A stretch of 8,885 bases of DNA, from the NCBI GenBank assembly GCA_902773475.1, contig CACYEO010000151.1, positions 1 to 8,885 on the forward strand, read 5' to 3'. This document shows positions 1 to 8,201 of the stretch, piece after piece. Within the stretch, counting starts at the first letter, position 1. The number at the start of each line of letters is the position of its first letter. This stretch comes from an uncultured bacterium (GTDB lineage: Bacteria > Verrucomicrobiota > Kiritimatiellia > RFP12 > UBA1067). The notes beneath the pieces were generated by a model that was given only the letters and a program-made list of their open reading frames with translations, was not told the DNA's origin and did no database searches. Made by a program: the position numbers and the translations under genes.

Positions 1-1011
1 GAAGACGGCCATGGAGGAAGACTCCGCCGTGAAGTTCGCCTTGAAGTAGTAGTGGCCGGAGAGTTCGCCGGCGAAGATGGCGTCGTTCTCGCGCATCTGC
101 GCCTTGATGAACGCGTGCCCCACGCGGCTCATCATCGGCTTGCCGCCAGCGGCAAGGATCGTCTCGGCCACGACCTTCGACGAACGCAGGTCGTAGAAGA
201 CCGTCGCGCCGGGATTGGAAGCGAGCAGATCCTTCGCCACGAGCGCGGTGACGAAGTCCATCGGGACGATATCGCCCTTTTCGTCTACGAATCCGGCGCG
301 GTCGGCGTCGCCGTCGAACGAAACGCCGAAATCGTAATTCCCGGAGCGGACTTTCGCCTGCAGGTCGCGGAGGGTTTCCGCGTGGAGAGGATTCGCCTCG
401 TGGTTGGGGAAGCGTCCGTCGAACTCGCCGAAGAGGCTGTCGTACGTGAAGTCCGTCCCTTTGAAAGACTCGGCCTCGCAGATGCCCATGCCGTTTGCGA
501 AATCGAGAGCCGCATGGACCGGGCGCGCAAGGTGGGCGAAAGAGCGCACGTGCGCGGCGTACTGCGGCAGGATGTCGGTCTTCGCGATCTTTCCGGGGAC
601 GGCCGCGGGGGCGCCGAGGTCGTTTTCCGCGACCATGCGTTCGATGTCCTTGATGCCCGTGGCGCCGGAAATCGGCACGGCGCCGGCGCGGCAGAGTTTG
701 AAGCCGTTCCATTCGGCGGGGTTGTGGGAGGCGGTGATCATCACCGAGCCGTCCGCGCCGAGAGTCCCGTTCGCGAAATACGTCATCGGCGTGGAGGCCA
801 GGCCGATGTCGATCACGTCGCATCCGGCTTCGCACAGGCCTTTGGCAAGCCCCTCGAAGAGAGGTTCGGAATGCGGACGGCAGTCGCGCCCCACGACGAC
901 CTTCTTCACGCCCGCGAAGCGCGCGTACGCGCGGCCGATCTTGCGCGCGGTTCCGGCGTCGAGATCCTCGCCGTAGATTCCGCGAATGTCGTATGCCTTG
1001 AAAATGCCCAT
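1..1011 (-). CDS. manB: Phosphomannomutase/phosphoglucomutase, partial (C-terminus beyond left edge)
   Basis: The enzyme interconverts hexose 6-phosphate and hexose 1-phosphate (mannose and/or glucose) in the cytoplasm, feeding GDP-mannose or glycan precursor synthesis. The minus frame is open to base 1, giving 337 residues. It starts MGIFKAYDIRGIYGEDLD, the usual N-terminus of the family. The phosphoserine loop TASHNP is at 93-98 (catalytic Ser95), the Mg-binding loop DGDADR at 233-238, and the sugar-binding loop GELSGH at 315-320. Full-length members have about 450-460 residues, so roughly 120 residues, including the phosphate-binding domain 4, should lie outside the window. I chose the ATG at 1011 because AAAGGA sits 9 bases upstream; an in-frame ATG at 1029 has no such site. 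The stretch between ANGMG (173-177) and FPNHEANP (201-208) looks about ten residues shorter than I remember for the family. Mannose versus glucose preference cannot be read from sequence; the symbol is one of several in use (pmm, algC). Confidence 0.93.
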   Translation of the reverse strand, partial: MGIFKAYDIRGIYGEDLDAGTARKIGRAYARFAGVKKVVVGRDCRPHSEPLFEGLAKGLCEAGCDVIDIGLASTPMTYFANGTLGADGSVMITASHNPAEWNGFKLCRAGAVPISGATGIKDIERMVAENDLGAPAAVPGKIAKTDILPQYAAHVRSFAHLARPVHAALDFANGMGICEAESFKGTDFTYDSLFGEFDGRFPNHEANPLHAETLRDLQAKVRSGNYDFGVSFDGDADRAGFVDEKGDIVPMDFVTALVAKDLLASNPGATVFYDLRSSKVVAETILAAGGKPMMSRVGHAFIKAQMRENDAIFAGELSGHYYFKANFTAESSSMAVF

Positions 1012-1020
1012 TTCTGCGAT

Positions 1021-1026
1021 TCCTTT
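1021..1026 (-). promoter_or_regulatory. Ribosome binding site deciding the phosphomannomutase start
   Basis: Read on the minus strand this is AAAGGA, nine bases before the ATG at 1011. The alternative in-frame ATG at 1029 follows the U-tract of the terminator and has no purine-rich site. The site therefore supports the shorter protein beginning MGIFKAYDIRG. Confidence 0.7.
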
Positions 1027-1032
1027 CATATC

Positions 1033-1063
1033 AAAAAAGCCGCCCGTTTCCCCAGGCGGCTTT
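1033..1063 (-). terminator. Intrinsic (Rho-independent) terminator of the secreted repeat-protein gene
   Basis: On the minus strand a perfect GC stem (GCCGCC at 1055-1060 pairing with GGCGGC at 1039-1044, extendable by three A-T pairs) encloses a 10-base loop and is followed by six T residues (1038-1033). It lies 23 bases after the stop codon of the repeat-protein gene. It also lies only 22 bases before the phosphomannomutase ATG, so it separates two genes on the same strand. Confidence 0.85.
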
Positions 1064-1085
1064 GTTGCACGCTGCGCTTGCGCGC

Positions 1086-1808
1086 TCAGTTTTCGTCGGC
1101 CTCGAAGAAGCAGCCGTTGACGAGCGGGAGCACGGGCACCACGTTGTCGCGGATGATGTTCACGAGACCGATCTGGAAGGCGGAGGTGGAGGAGGTGCGC
1201 GCATAGTTCACGAGCGCGACCTGGCAGCCGTGGAGCTTTTCGGCGTGGTTGTAGCCCAGAGCCAGCTGGACGCCTTCGACTTCGCGCGTGATGTTCGCGA
1301 GGCCGGCGATTTCAACGCCGTGCGTGGTGCCGTCGTTCAGCGAGCCGAGGCCGGAAACGCGCAGACCGTAGACGTCGTCCTGCGCGATCGCGCCGAGGAG
1401 GTTCGCCTGGAGGCCGTACATCGAACGCGAGTACGTGAAGGCGGAAGCCTGGAGACCGTAGAAGTCCTGGAAGCAGAGATCGCACACCGCGACCTGGAGG
1501 CCGTAGGCGTTGCAGTCCGCGTAGGAGCAGAGGCCTGCGACCTGCGCGCCGACCATGTAGGTGCGGGCGACCGAGCCGCCGAGCGCCACTTCAAGGCCGC
1601 CGACCTTGTTCGCGTCGGCGTAGGCGACGTTCACGTCAAGCCCGAAAACGTCCCAGTTGAAATCCCAGGGCATCTGCACGGGGGTGGCTATGCCGATTAT
1701 GATCGGCGACCAGCCGACGGACTCTTCGCCGGGTTTGAGCTTTGCGGATGCCGAGAAAGCAACGCCTGCCGCGAGCGCGGCGACACAGATTTTAGAGATG
1801 CGGTTCAT
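1086..1808 (-). CDS. Secreted protein with about ten 'YGLQ'-type short beta repeats
   Basis: A 240-residue exported protein of unknown function. Residues 1-22 form a signal peptide ending ASA|K, a signal peptidase I site. From about residue 54 to 216 the chain is a run of 14-18-residue repeats, each starting with an aromatic/polar-Gly-hydrophobic-Gln pattern: FGLDV, GGLEV, VGAQV, YGLQV, YGLQA, YGLQA, YGLRV, HGVEI, EGVQL, HGCQV, AFQIG. Alternating hydrophobic residues suggest one or two beta strands per unit, that is, an elongated beta sheet or barrel-like surface protein. Six mature cysteines (94, 99, 109, 112, 195, 233) could form disulfides. From memory it resembles the 'LA_2272 surface repeat' type of protein; that is unverified. 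AAGGAG lies 8 bases before the ATG, a strong promoter lies at 1842-1870 and a terminator follows the stop, so it forms its own transcription unit, probably well expressed. Confidence 0.85.
   Translation of the reverse strand: MNRISKICVAALAAGVAFSASAKLKPGEESVGWSPIIIGIATPVQMPWDFNWDVFGLDVNVAYADANKVGGLEVALGGSVARTYMVGAQVAGLCSYADCNAYGLQVAVCDLCFQDFYGLQASAFTYSRSMYGLQANLLGAIAQDDVYGLRVSGLGSLNDGTTHGVEIAGLANITREVEGVQLALGYNHAEKLHGCQVALVNYARTSSTSAFQIGLVNIIRDNVVPVLPLVNGCFFEADEN
1406..1505 (-). repeat. DNA-level repeats inside the secreted repeat-protein gene
   Basis: The 13-mer cctggaggccgta occurs at 1406-1418 and 1493-1505, with a one-base variant (cctggagaccgta) at 1448-1460. Spacings are 42 and 45 bases, that is 14 and 15 codons. 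Each copy encodes the YGLQ core of a protein repeat. Near-identity at DNA level suggests recent duplication or ongoing gene conversion between units. Confidence 0.7.
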
Positions 1809-1816
1809 TTTTGAAA

Positions 1817-1822
1817 CTCCTT
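1817..1822 (-). promoter_or_regulatory. Ribosome binding site of the secreted repeat protein
   Basis: AAGGAG on the minus strand, eight bases before the ATG at 1808. It is a near-ideal Shine-Dalgarno sequence and fixes this start, which also gives a well-formed signal peptide. Confidence 0.8.
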
Positions 1823-1841
1823 GTTTGGGTGACGGTGGAAT

Positions 1842-1870
1842 ATATTACCTAAACACTCCCCGACAGTCAA
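1842..1870 (-). promoter_or_regulatory. Sigma-70-type promoter driving the secreted repeat protein
   Basis: Read on the minus strand: -35 TTGACT (1870-1865), a 17-base spacer, and -10 TAATAT (1847-1842). Five of six bases match the consensus in the -35 box and four of six in the -10 box, with ideal spacing. Transcription would begin near 1835, leaving a leader of roughly 27 bases that contains the AAGGAG site. It is the best-looking promoter in the window. Confidence 0.72.
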
Positions 1871-1875
1871 GACGG

Positions 1876-1904
1876 TTGCGGGCGGGGCGGGGGTTTGGTA
1901 GACT
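1876..1904 (+). promoter_or_regulatory. Candidate promoter for pheS-glnN-uvrB
   Basis: TTGCGG (1876-1881), a 17-base G-rich spacer, and TAGACT (1899-1904) give four of six consensus matches in each box with ideal spacing. Transcription would start near 1911. GAAAGGA (1914-1920) follows, nine bases before the pheS ATG at 1929. The match is weaker than the divergent promoter, and its -35 box starts five bases beyond that of the opposite-strand promoter. Confidence 0.5.
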
Positions 1905-1928
1905 TTCAAAACCGAAAGGACACGGAAC

Positions 1929-2939
1929 ATGACTTTGGAAGAACTTGAAGCCGCAAGGAAAAAATCGCTTGAAGAAACGGCCGCCGCGACGGACGCGGCC
2001 GCCACGGAAGCCCTGCGCGTGAAATATACAGGCAGGAACGGACTCATCCCCGCGCTCGTCAAGGGAATGAAAGACGTGCCGAAAGAAGAGCGTCCCGCTT
2101 TCGGCAAGGCCGTGCAGGCGTGGCGCGCGGAAATCGAAGCCGCCCTCGCGGCGAAATCCGCCGCGAGCCCGGCGGCCGCGGCGGGCGAAATCGACTCTTC
2201 CATGCCGGGCGACTGGTTCCGCCCCGGCGCGGAACATCCGCTTTCGCGCGTGATCGAAGACACGGCGCGCATATTCGCGCGTCTCGGGTTCACCGTCGCC
2301 GACGGCCCGGACATCGAAAACCGCTTCAACAACTTCACGGCGCTCAACACGCCCGCGCACCACCCGTCCATCGACCGCACCGACACGTTCTGGCTGGCGG
2401 AGGACGCGCTTCTGCGCACGCAGACTTCGCCCGTGCAGATCCGCACGATGATGGCGAACAAGCCGCCGGTGCGCGTGATATGCCCGGGACGCACCTACCG
2501 GCGCGACACGACGGACGCCACGCATTCCGCGAACTTCCACCAGATCGAAGGCCTGTACGTGGACGTGAAGCCCGTTTCGCTCGCGGACCTGAAATCGACG
2601 CTCGCCTACTTCGCCCGCGAAATGATGGGCCCGGACATCGGCGTGCGCTTCCGCCCGCACTTCTTCCCTTTCACCGAACCTTCGGTGGAAGTGGACTTCA
2701 CGTGCCACGTGTGCCGCGGCAAAGGCTGCGCCGTCTGCAAGCAGAGCGGCTGGATAGAGATCGCCGGCGCCGGCATGGTCGACCCGCGCGTCTTCAAACA
2801 CGTGGGCTACGACCCGGAAAGCGTCAGCGGCTACGCGTTCGGCTTCGGCGTGGAGCGCATAGCGATGATCAAATACGGCATACCGGACATCCGCTGGCTT
2901 TACGAAAACGACCTGCGCTTCCTTTCCCAGTTCGGCTGA
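1929..2939 (+). CDS. pheS: Phenylalanine--tRNA ligase alpha subunit
   Basis: This is the catalytic alpha subunit of the cytoplasmic alpha2-beta2 enzyme that charges tRNA-Phe. The 336 residues match the usual size (about 330-340). The N-terminal ~85 residues are Ala/Glu/Lys-rich and helical, as expected for the tRNA-binding coiled coil. Class II motif 1 begins at HPLSRVIED (103-111). ALNTPAHHPSIDRTDTFW (138-155) and LLRTQTSPVQIRTM (161-174) are family hallmarks. Motif 2 spans about 181-212 (GRTYRRD, THSANFHQIEG), and motif 3 is FGFGVERIAM (304-313). A Cys-x2-Cys-x4-Cys-x2-Cys group (259, 262, 267, 270) is a zinc-ribbon-like insert found in many bacterial PheS. The phenylalanine-pocket Ala in SGYAFGFG is present. 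The partner pheT is not next to it; glnN follows after 49 bases without a terminator, so this is the probable first gene of a pheS-glnN-uvrB transcript. Confidence 0.97.
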   Translation: MTLEELEAARKKSLEETAAATDAAATEALRVKYTGRNGLIPALVKGMKDVPKEERPAFGKAVQAWRAEIEAALAAKSAASPAAAAGEIDSSMPGDWFRPGAEHPLSRVIEDTARIFARLGFTVADGPDIENRFNNFTALNTPAHHPSIDRTDTFWLAEDALLRTQTSPVQIRTMMANKPPVRVICPGRTYRRDTTDATHSANFHQIEGLYVDVKPVSLADLKSTLAYFAREMMGPDIGVRFRPHFFPFTEPSVEVDFTCHVCRGKGCAVCKQSGWIEIAGAGMVDPRVFKHVGYDPESVSGYAFGFGVERIAMIKYGIPDIRWLYENDLRFLSQFG

Positions 2940-2988
2940 GGCGCGGATTCCGGCGCAGACACATTCCACAACGTCAAGGCGACACCAC

Positions 2989-5094
<2,106 letters not shown>

Positions 5095-5119
5095 AACGGC
5101 GGCGCGGGCGGGAAAACGA

Positions 5120-7159
5120 ATGGACGCGCCGCTTTTCAAGCTCGTCTCGGAATTCAAGCCAACCGGCGACCAGCCGGAGGCGATAGAACGCCTCGCCCGG
5201 GCGCTCGCGGCGGGCGAGCGGCGCGTGACGCTCCAGGGCGTGACGGGCTCCGGCAAGACGTTCACCATGGCGAATCTCATAAAAGCCGCGAACCGCCCCG
5301 TCCTGGTGCTTTCCCACAACAAGACGCTCGCCGCGCAGCTCTTCGCGGAACTGCGCGCATTCTTCCCCGAAAACGCCGTCGAGTATTTCATCTCTTACTA
5401 CGACTACTACCAGCCCGAAGCGTACATACCCCAGACCGATACGTACATCGAAAAAGACGCGGCGGTGAACGATGAAATCGAACGCTACCGCCTGGGGGCC
5501 ACAAACGCGCTCATCGGCCGGCGCGACGTGATCGTGGTGGCTTCCGTGTCGTGCATCTACGGCCTCGGCGAGCCGGAAGAATACCGCGACCTCGCCGTGA
5601 AGATAAAGACCGGCGACGCCTGCGGACGCGAGGATCTGATAGCGCGGCTCGTCGCCGCGCAGTATTCGCGCAACGACATCGAAGCCGCGCCCGGGAATTT
5701 CCGCGTGCGCGGCGACACCGTGGACATATTCCCGGCGTACGCGGCCGACGGCGTGCGCGTGGAGTTCTTCGGCGACGAAGTGGAATCCATCCGCACCCTC
5801 TCCGTGCCGGACTTCAAGGCCGGCGTCCGCCATCCCGCATTCGTCGTCACGCCCGCCAAGCAGTTCGTCATGCCGCGCGAAAAGATGGAAGCCGCATTCT
5901 CCCGCATCGAGGAGGAACTGAAGGAACGGCTCGAGTGGTTCGAGGCGCACGGCAAACTCCTCGAGGCGCAGCGGCTGCGCGAACGCACGAACTACGACAT
6001 CGAAATGATGCGGCAGCTCGGCTACTGCAACGGCATTGAAAACTACTCGCGCCCGCTCACGGGCCGCGCCCCGGGCACGCCGCCGCAGTGCCTGCTGGAC
6101 TACTTCCCGCCGGATTTCCTCACGATAATCGACGAATCCCACGCGGCGGTGCCGCAGATCCGCGCAATGTACAACGGCGACCAGGCGCGCAAATCGAAAC
6201 TCGTCGACTACGGCTTCAGCCTGCCGTCGGCAAAGGACAACAGGCCGCTGACATTCGACGAATTCGACCGCCGCGTGGGGCAGGTCGTCTTTGCTTCCGC
6301 CACGCCCGGCGAATACGAATACTCCGTTTCAACGACAGTCGCGGAGCAAGTCATCCGCCCGACGGGGCTGCTGGACCCGCCTGTCGAAATCCGCCCGCTC
6401 GACGGGCAGATCGACGACCTTATCGCAGAGGTCCGCGCGACGGCGGAACGCGGCGACAGAACGCTTGTGACGACCCTCACCAAAAAGTCTGCGGAAAACC
6501 TCGCCGCATACCTGCGCGAAACCGGGATGCGCGTGGAATACCTCCATTCCGGGATCGACGCGATAGAGCGCGTCGCGATACTCGGCAGGCTGCGCAAGGG
6601 CGAGTTCGACTGCCTTGTGGGCATCAACCTCCTGCGCGAAGGACTGGACTTTCCGGAAGTCGCACTCGTCGCGATTCTCGACGCCGACAAAGAAGGCTTC
6701 CTGCGTTCAACGACTTCGCTTGTGCAGACCGCGGGGCGCACGGCCCGTCACGTAAACGGACGCGTAATCCTGTACGCCGACCATGAGACGGACGCGATAA
6801 AAGAACTTCTCGCAATCACGGAACGGCACCGCGCCAGACAGATTGCGTGGAACAAGGCGCACGGAATCGTACCGAAATCCGCGAAACGCGCCGTAAACGA
6901 AAGCGTGTACGTATACGCGCAGACGCGCAAGGACGCGCCGGGCTTCCGGATGGCGGCGGAAAAAGACGCCGCCTACGATACGGCCGAAACGATTTCCCAG
7001 CTGCAGCGCGAAATGCTCGAAGCGGCGGACGCGCTTGAATTCGAGCGCGCCGCGTATCTGCGCGACCAGATACGCGAACTCCAGCTCGACGCGGCGGAAG
7101 AAGAAAAGCCGGCCTCAAAAAAAAGCGGCAGGCGCAAAACAAGGAACGCCCGACACTAA
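5120..7159 (+). CDS. uvrB: Excinuclease ABC subunit B
   Basis: UvrB is the damage-verifying ATPase of nucleotide excision repair, acting with UvrA and UvrC on DNA. The 679 residues match the family (E. coli 673). Walker A is GVTGSGKT (40-47). The beta-hairpin that probes damage includes YYDYYQPEAYIPQTDTYIEK (93-112), followed by SCIYGLGEP (144-152). Walker B is DESH (338-341), and the second helicase domain carries LHSGID, GINLLREGLDFPEV and motif VI QTAGRTAR (536-543). A C-terminal UVR motif (about 624-654, ISQLQREM...FERAAYLRDQIREL) should bind UvrC, then a basic tail (KKSGRRKTRNARH). I chose the ATG at 5120: the protein then begins MDAPLFKLVSEFKPTGDQPEAI as usual. The frame extends upstream to an ATG at 5036, but those 28 residues lie inside glnN and look unrelated. 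It is the last gene of the plus-strand run. Confidence 0.97.
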   Translation: MDAPLFKLVSEFKPTGDQPEAIERLARALAAGERRVTLQGVTGSGKTFTMANLIKAANRPVLVLSHNKTLAAQLFAELRAFFPENAVEYFISYYDYYQPEAYIPQTDTYIEKDAAVNDEIERYRLGATNALIGRRDVIVVASVSCIYGLGEPEEYRDLAVKIKTGDACGREDLIARLVAAQYSRNDIEAAPGNFRVRGDTVDIFPAYAADGVRVEFFGDEVESIRTLSVPDFKAGVRHPAFVVTPAKQFVMPREKMEAAFSRIEEELKERLEWFEAHGKLLEAQRLRERTNYDIEMMRQLGYCNGIENYSRPLTGRAPGTPPQCLLDYFPPDFLTIIDESHAAVPQIRAMYNGDQARKSKLVDYGFSLPSAKDNRPLTFDEFDRRVGQVVFASATPGEYEYSVSTTVAEQVIRPTGLLDPPVEIRPLDGQIDDLIAEVRATAERGDRTLVTTLTKKSAENLAAYLRETGMRVEYLHSGIDAIERVAILGRLRKGEFDCLVGINLLREGLDFPEVALVAILDADKEGFLRSTTSLVQTAGRTARHVNGRVILYADHETDAIKELLAITERHRARQIAWNKAHGIVPKSAKRAVNESVYVYAQTRKDAPGFRMAAEKDAAYDTAETISQLQREMLEAADALEFERAAYLRDQIRELQLDAAEEEKPASKKSGRRKTRNARH

Positions 7160-7203
7160 GGGTTTAAGTGTTTGAGTATTTGAGTGTTTGAGTGTTTGAG
7201 TTG
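7160..7203. repeat. Tandem repeat, 8-bp period (gtgtttga), five units
   Basis: Units start at 7160 (gggtttaa), 7168 (gtgtttga), 7176 (gtatttga), 7184 (gtgtttga) and 7192 (gtgtttga), then break off in gttg. Three of five units are identical and the others differ by one to two bases. The tract begins directly after the uvrB stop codon. It is AT-rich compared with uvrB and carries no obvious gene. Confidence 0.9.
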
Positions 7204-7213
7204 GCAGGGCGCG

Positions 7214-7238
7214 AGACGTCAGACGAGAGACGAGAGAG
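7214..7238. repeat. Tandem repeat, 7-bp period (agacgag), about 3.5 units
   Basis: agacgtc (7214), agacgag (7221), agacgag (7228), then a decayed agag (7235-7238). It is a purine-rich tract 10 bases after the 8-bp tract and has an unrelated unit. The rest of the gap, 7239-7290, shows no gene, hairpin or convincing promoter. Confidence 0.75.
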
Positions 7239-7290
7239 CTATTGACAGACAATCCGCTCTGCCATGATGCAAACTGCCGTGAACGTCCGC

Positions 7291-8178
7291 CTACCATGCG
7301 AGAGCTGCGGAAACATCGTTTAATTCATTCGTCGGCACTGAAGTCAATTGATCCATTACCGGCTGGCGGAATTCATACCACCGGTTGGTTTCGCCGACGG
7401 AAAAGTATTCGGCCCGGATCTTTTCACAGAGGTTTTTTCTCTGGATGCTCATGCCGTATCCAGGAACGGAAGCGGCAAGGCGTTTGTCAAACGATGCTGC
7501 CCTCGCGGGGAACTTGTCCGCAAGGAACCAGTCGAGCCTGTTCAGCCTGTCTTTGAAAACGGTATTGGTGGAAGCGGCGGCAAACGCCTTGGACGCCGCG
7601 CCGTATTTCATGTTTTTGAACGTGAACAGCCAGTCCACATTTGCCGGAGCGTTTGTGAATGCGTCGTGTATCGCGTAAAGATCGTTTGTTGACATCTGTC
7701 CGCCTGCGAATATGCACAGCGCCTCGTCGCGTATTGCATCCATGCAGGAGTTCATTGCCTTTGCCGCGACCGCACGCTTTCTGCCGTCATCCGGGAAGTC
7801 CTTTAGAAAATTCATCACAACATGCGATGCGAACACCTGTATGGAATCTTCCCCCATACGGGTTTGCAGTTCGTCGCGCGATATTTCGCAACGGCTTACC
7901 GCTTCCGCCGTGTCCCAGTAATTGTCTATCATGGCGTATATCGCGTCGATTGCCTCGTTTGTCGAAATGCTGCATTCGCGCGCCGCCACCATGACTGGAA
8001 TCATCGATATTTCGCGCGGCGGCATCCCCGGCCTGATTTCAGCCTCGAACGGGTCGCGCATGTCGCAGCCCCCGTCGTATCTGAAACATATCGTATGGGC
8101 GAGCGAATTAGTGTCGAACGACGCCTGTACCGCGCCTGCCGCAAAAATCGCCATAACAGTTGCAATGCAATGTTTCAT
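7291..8178 (-). CDS. Exported protein of unknown function, downstream of a metalloprotease
   Basis: A 295-residue protein I do not recognise. Residues 1-19 (MKHCIATVMAIFAAGAVQA) form a signal peptide with a V-Q-A cleavage site before SFDTNS. The mature part looks mostly alpha-helical, with long amphipathic stretches (such as 70-180) and few beta-like segments. Several short 'S/P-T-N' turns recur (STNEA, STNDL, STNTV, PTNEL), perhaps marking boundaries of helical hairpins. There are five cysteines after the signal peptide, two of them close together (ICFRYDGGC). No transmembrane segment, lipobox or catalytic motif was seen. AAAGGAG (8184-8190) lies five bases before the ATG, a strong site. It starts 23 bases after the protease gene on the same strand, so the two are almost certainly co-transcribed. 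A role as partner, chaperone, substrate or inhibitor of the protease is only a guess. GC content by eye is near 50%, well below uvrB. Confidence 0.8.
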   Translation of the reverse strand: MKHCIATVMAIFAAGAVQASFDTNSLAHTICFRYDGGCDMRDPFEAEIRPGMPPREISMIPVMVAARECSISTNEAIDAIYAMIDNYWDTAEAVSRCEISRDELQTRMGEDSIQVFASHVVMNFLKDFPDDGRKRAVAAKAMNSCMDAIRDEALCIFAGGQMSTNDLYAIHDAFTNAPANVDWLFTFKNMKYGAASKAFAAASTNTVFKDRLNRLDWFLADKFPARAASFDKRLAASVPGYGMSIQRKNLCEKIRAEYFSVGETNRWYEFRQPVMDQLTSVPTNELNDVSAALAW

Positions 8179-8183
8179 GTGTT

Positions 8184-8190
8184 CTCCTTT
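8184..8190 (-). promoter_or_regulatory. Ribosome binding site of the 295-residue exported protein
   Basis: AAAGGAG on the minus strand, five bases from the ATG at 8178, in the short gap between the protease stop codon and this gene. It supports the start that gives the signal peptide and indicates independent translation initiation within a shared transcript. Confidence 0.8.
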
Positions 8191-8201
8191 CGTTTACATG
8201 T

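Noticed and set aside
52..1206. Long plus-strand open frame of 384 codons across the phosphomannomutase gene
   Set aside because: It is antisense to a gene with all catalytic motifs, its translation is low-complexity Arg/Val/Ala/Glu-rich, and it crosses the terminator into the next gene. This is typical of GC-rich shadow frames.
7131..7150. Hairpin ggcg...cgcc at the end of uvrB as a terminator
   Set aside because: The stem is only four base pairs, has a long loop, lies inside the coding region and has no T-tract.
7160..7238. CRISPR array
   Set aside because: The repeats are head-to-tail units of 7-8 bases without spacers and no cas gene is nearby.
7243..7268. TTGACA followed by CATGAT as a plus-strand promoter
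   Set aside because: The spacing is only 14 bases and it would transcribe antisense to the exported-protein gene with no plus-strand gene downstream.
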